This document shows positions 32,891-34,240 of a DNA stretch of 34,240 nucleotides, piece after piece. This DNA is from an uncultured Enterobacteriaceae bacterium (lineage in GTDB: Bacteria; Pseudomonadota; Gammaproteobacteria; Enterobacterales; Enterobacteriaceae): assembly GCA_945271245.1 (NCBI GenBank), contig CALYPF010000023.1, positions 1-34,240 of the forward strand, read 5' to 3'. A program made the position numbers and the translations under genes. Numbering within the stretch: the first letter of the stretch is position 1; every line of letters starts with the position of its first letter. The notes under the pieces were generated by a model. The model was not told the origin of the DNA. It ran no database searches and saw only the letters and a program-made list of their open reading frames with translations.

Positions 32891-33278
32891 TCCGCCAGGC
32901 TTCCGTTATTGAACAAATTTCGCCTTCCTCAGCCCGCTGTTGGTTCTGTCCTGGCTCAGATAAACATACGCCGGTGAGGATGTCCGCAATTAGCGCGTTC
33001 TAAACGCTATTTCCCGGATGACATACTTTGCCTCAACCCCTGCGCCTGTAACTTTGCCTGAAAATCCGTCAAATTCGATACTGATTGCCTTGAGAACGCC
33101 GCAGCATTAGCGATGCTAATATTTTATAATCGGGAGTTTGGATGGTTTTTTCGTTTTACTAGCGGAATATGGTGCTGCTAATACATAAGAATAACTGTGT
33201 CGCTAAGCATGTAATCAGGGGCCTTTTTGGCCCCTGATTACATAATGCATTGGAAATTTAATGGCGCACTAATGATTA
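32891..33278. other. Spacer between secF terminator and tsx
   Basis: No supported gene. E. coli has yajD, an HNH-type protein, here; it is not visible. ATTAGCGATGCTAAT near 33110 is a small palindrome. The tsx-side hairpin at 33211-33241 is listed separately. Confidence 0.5.
33211..33241 (-). terminator. tsx terminator hairpin
   Basis: A 13-bp perfect stem, GTAATCAGGGGCC at 33211-33223 and its complement at 33229-33241, with a five-T loop (plus strand). It lies 38 bases past the tsx stop. No T-run follows on the minus strand. Confidence 0.7.
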
Positions 33279-34136
33279 TTAAAAATTATAACCGGCAACC
33301 AGATAATATCCCCAGCCGGTGGATTTCACGTTGAAATCGCCTTTTCCAAAGTTAAGGCCTGCGCCATTTTCCCACTGGCCGCCATTATGGAAATAACGTG
33401 CGACGATGGAGTAATGCCAGTGGCTGTAATTCAGGGCCAGGATGTGGCTGGAAGCAATAGAGTTATTGGTGCGGTACGCTTCATCGCCCAGGTCGGAATC
33501 CCAGTCAAAGTTGGTAAAGCCGATGTAGCTGAGTTTTCCGCCCCATAAATCGGTTATCGGTACAAAGTACTTTATTTTAAAGCGATATCCGTCCCAGCTA
33601 TCTTCGTTAGCGGCGCCATAGTTTTCTCACTGATATTTCGCATATACGTTTAGTGATAGCCCCATTGGCAAGCCGGTATCAATATCGGTACCTAACCCCA
33701 TATACCATGTATTTTGGCGATTAGCGCTGTTGCGTCCCATGTCATAAACATAGTTATTAGCAAAGTACCACTCTTTGAACGGGCCAAATCCTAAATCCAG
33801 CCCGGTTAATTTATCGATTGAAAAGCGCGGTTCGATTTCCATGAAAAGCGGCGAGCCGTGATTCCAGATCCCGCGCGCGTTACTGTCGCCGCCAAAAAAG
33901 CGCGGGGCATCAATATAACCATAAAAATCAAACCAGTCTTTTTTAGCAAACGCTTCATATTCCAGATAAGTATCGTTGCGTAATTGCGGCCCAAAGCGGG
34001 TATGGTAACTGCCGACGACATTGACGCTCTGGTGCCACCAGTCAGAAACGAACTCACCGGAATTATCTGCAGCTTTAACGGTGAAAGAGCCGATAAAAGT
34101 AAGGGCGGCGCCTGCCGCTAACATCATTTTTTTCAT
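33279..34136 (-). pseudogene. tsx: Nucleoside-specific channel Tsx, interrupted by an in-frame TGA
   Basis: Tsx is the outer-membrane nucleoside channel and phage T6 receptor. The frame from ATG at 34136 to TAA at 33279 has 286 codons and encodes a clear Tsx: signal peptide [16 protein letters not shown], then [36 protein letters not shown] and, at the end, a terminal Phe (AGYNF). Codon 170, at 33627-33629, is TGA where E. coli has Trp (AKYQ-W-QNYG), a single G-to-A change. After it the frame continues colinearly ([17 protein letters not shown]). The product would stop at 169 residues, about 60 percent of the barrel. The ribosome binding site is weak, as in E. coli. An IS-like end lies about 50 bases upstream. 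Confidence 0.93.
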
Positions 34137-34189
34137 GTAATTGCCACTGTGATTGCTGAATGGCCGCAATGGCCACCCCTGAATGTATG

Positions 34190-34240
34190 TGTTACCAACG
34201 GTGCAAAACTGATCCACCCCAGCGGTTGAAAACTGATCCA
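34190..34240. mobile_element. Probable end of an IS21-type insertion sequence (truncated by window)
   Basis: AAAACTGATCCA occurs at 34205-34216 and again at 34229-34240, the starts being 24 bases apart, with CCCCAGCGGTTG between. Repeated 20-odd-base transposase-binding sites at the ends are typical of IS21-family elements, and this TGGATCAGTTTT motif recalls such ends. The boundary with native tsx upstream sequence is about 34188-34190 (TGT). The transposase genes would lie beyond the window, so the family call is an inference. Confidence 0.5.

Overview
The window reads as chromosome of a member of the Enterobacteriaceae. Almost every intact gene is a close match to an Escherichia/Salmonella-type protein (HemB, AdhP, RdgC, Mak, SbcC, SbcD, PhoB, PhoR, BrnQ, ProY, AcpH, QueA, Tgt, YajC, SecD, SecF, Tsx). 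The order rdgC-mak-sbcC-sbcD-phoB-phoR-brnQ-proY-acpH-queA-tgt-yajC-secD-secF-tsx is the standard enterobacterial backbone. I cannot name the genus. Coding density is low for such a genome: there are long gene-free stretches, some backbone genes are missing (araJ, malZ and yajD of the E. coli order are not seen), and at least two genes carry in-frame stops. This suggests ongoing reduction or rearrangement, perhaps in a host-associated lineage (inference).

Region by region. 1-7072 is accessory: a lone arsenite pump gene (arsB), a small fimbrial-like secreted protein, and a large glycoside-hydrolase-like protein gene whose reading frame is closed by an amber codon near its start. These sit between long AT-rich spacers. 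7073-9756 holds hemB, divergent adhP and a small AraC/XylS regulator of the MarA/SoxS/TetD type; adhP and the regulator converge on a strong terminator. 9757-11009 is a decayed spacer. 11010-19844 is backbone: rdgC and mak diverge, sbcDC forms an overlapping operon, and phoBR diverges from it behind a recognisable Pho box. 19845-21032 is a gene-free stretch carrying 3.7 copies of a 132-bp tandem repeat. 21033-25721 holds the transporters brnQ and proY, then acpH and queA as a divergent pair.

25722-28426 is an insertion between queA and tgt, which are normally neighbours. It carries two tandem DUF1120 (YhcF-like) secreted proteins on the minus strand with similar upstream regions, and a (CTGG)12 microsatellite. 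28427-32768 is the tgt-yajC-secD-secF operon (queuosine tRNA modification plus the Sec accessory complex). The window ends with a tsx pseudogene that has an in-frame TGA and, about 50 bp upstream of its start, what looks like the end of an IS21-type element running out of the window.

The genes do not form one pathway. The best candidates for unusual biology are the DUF1120 pair with its microsatellite, the 132-bp repeat array and the broken repeat-plus-barrel protein. The rest is housekeeping: haem synthesis, DNA recombination and repair, phosphate sensing, amino-acid uptake, tRNA modification and protein export.
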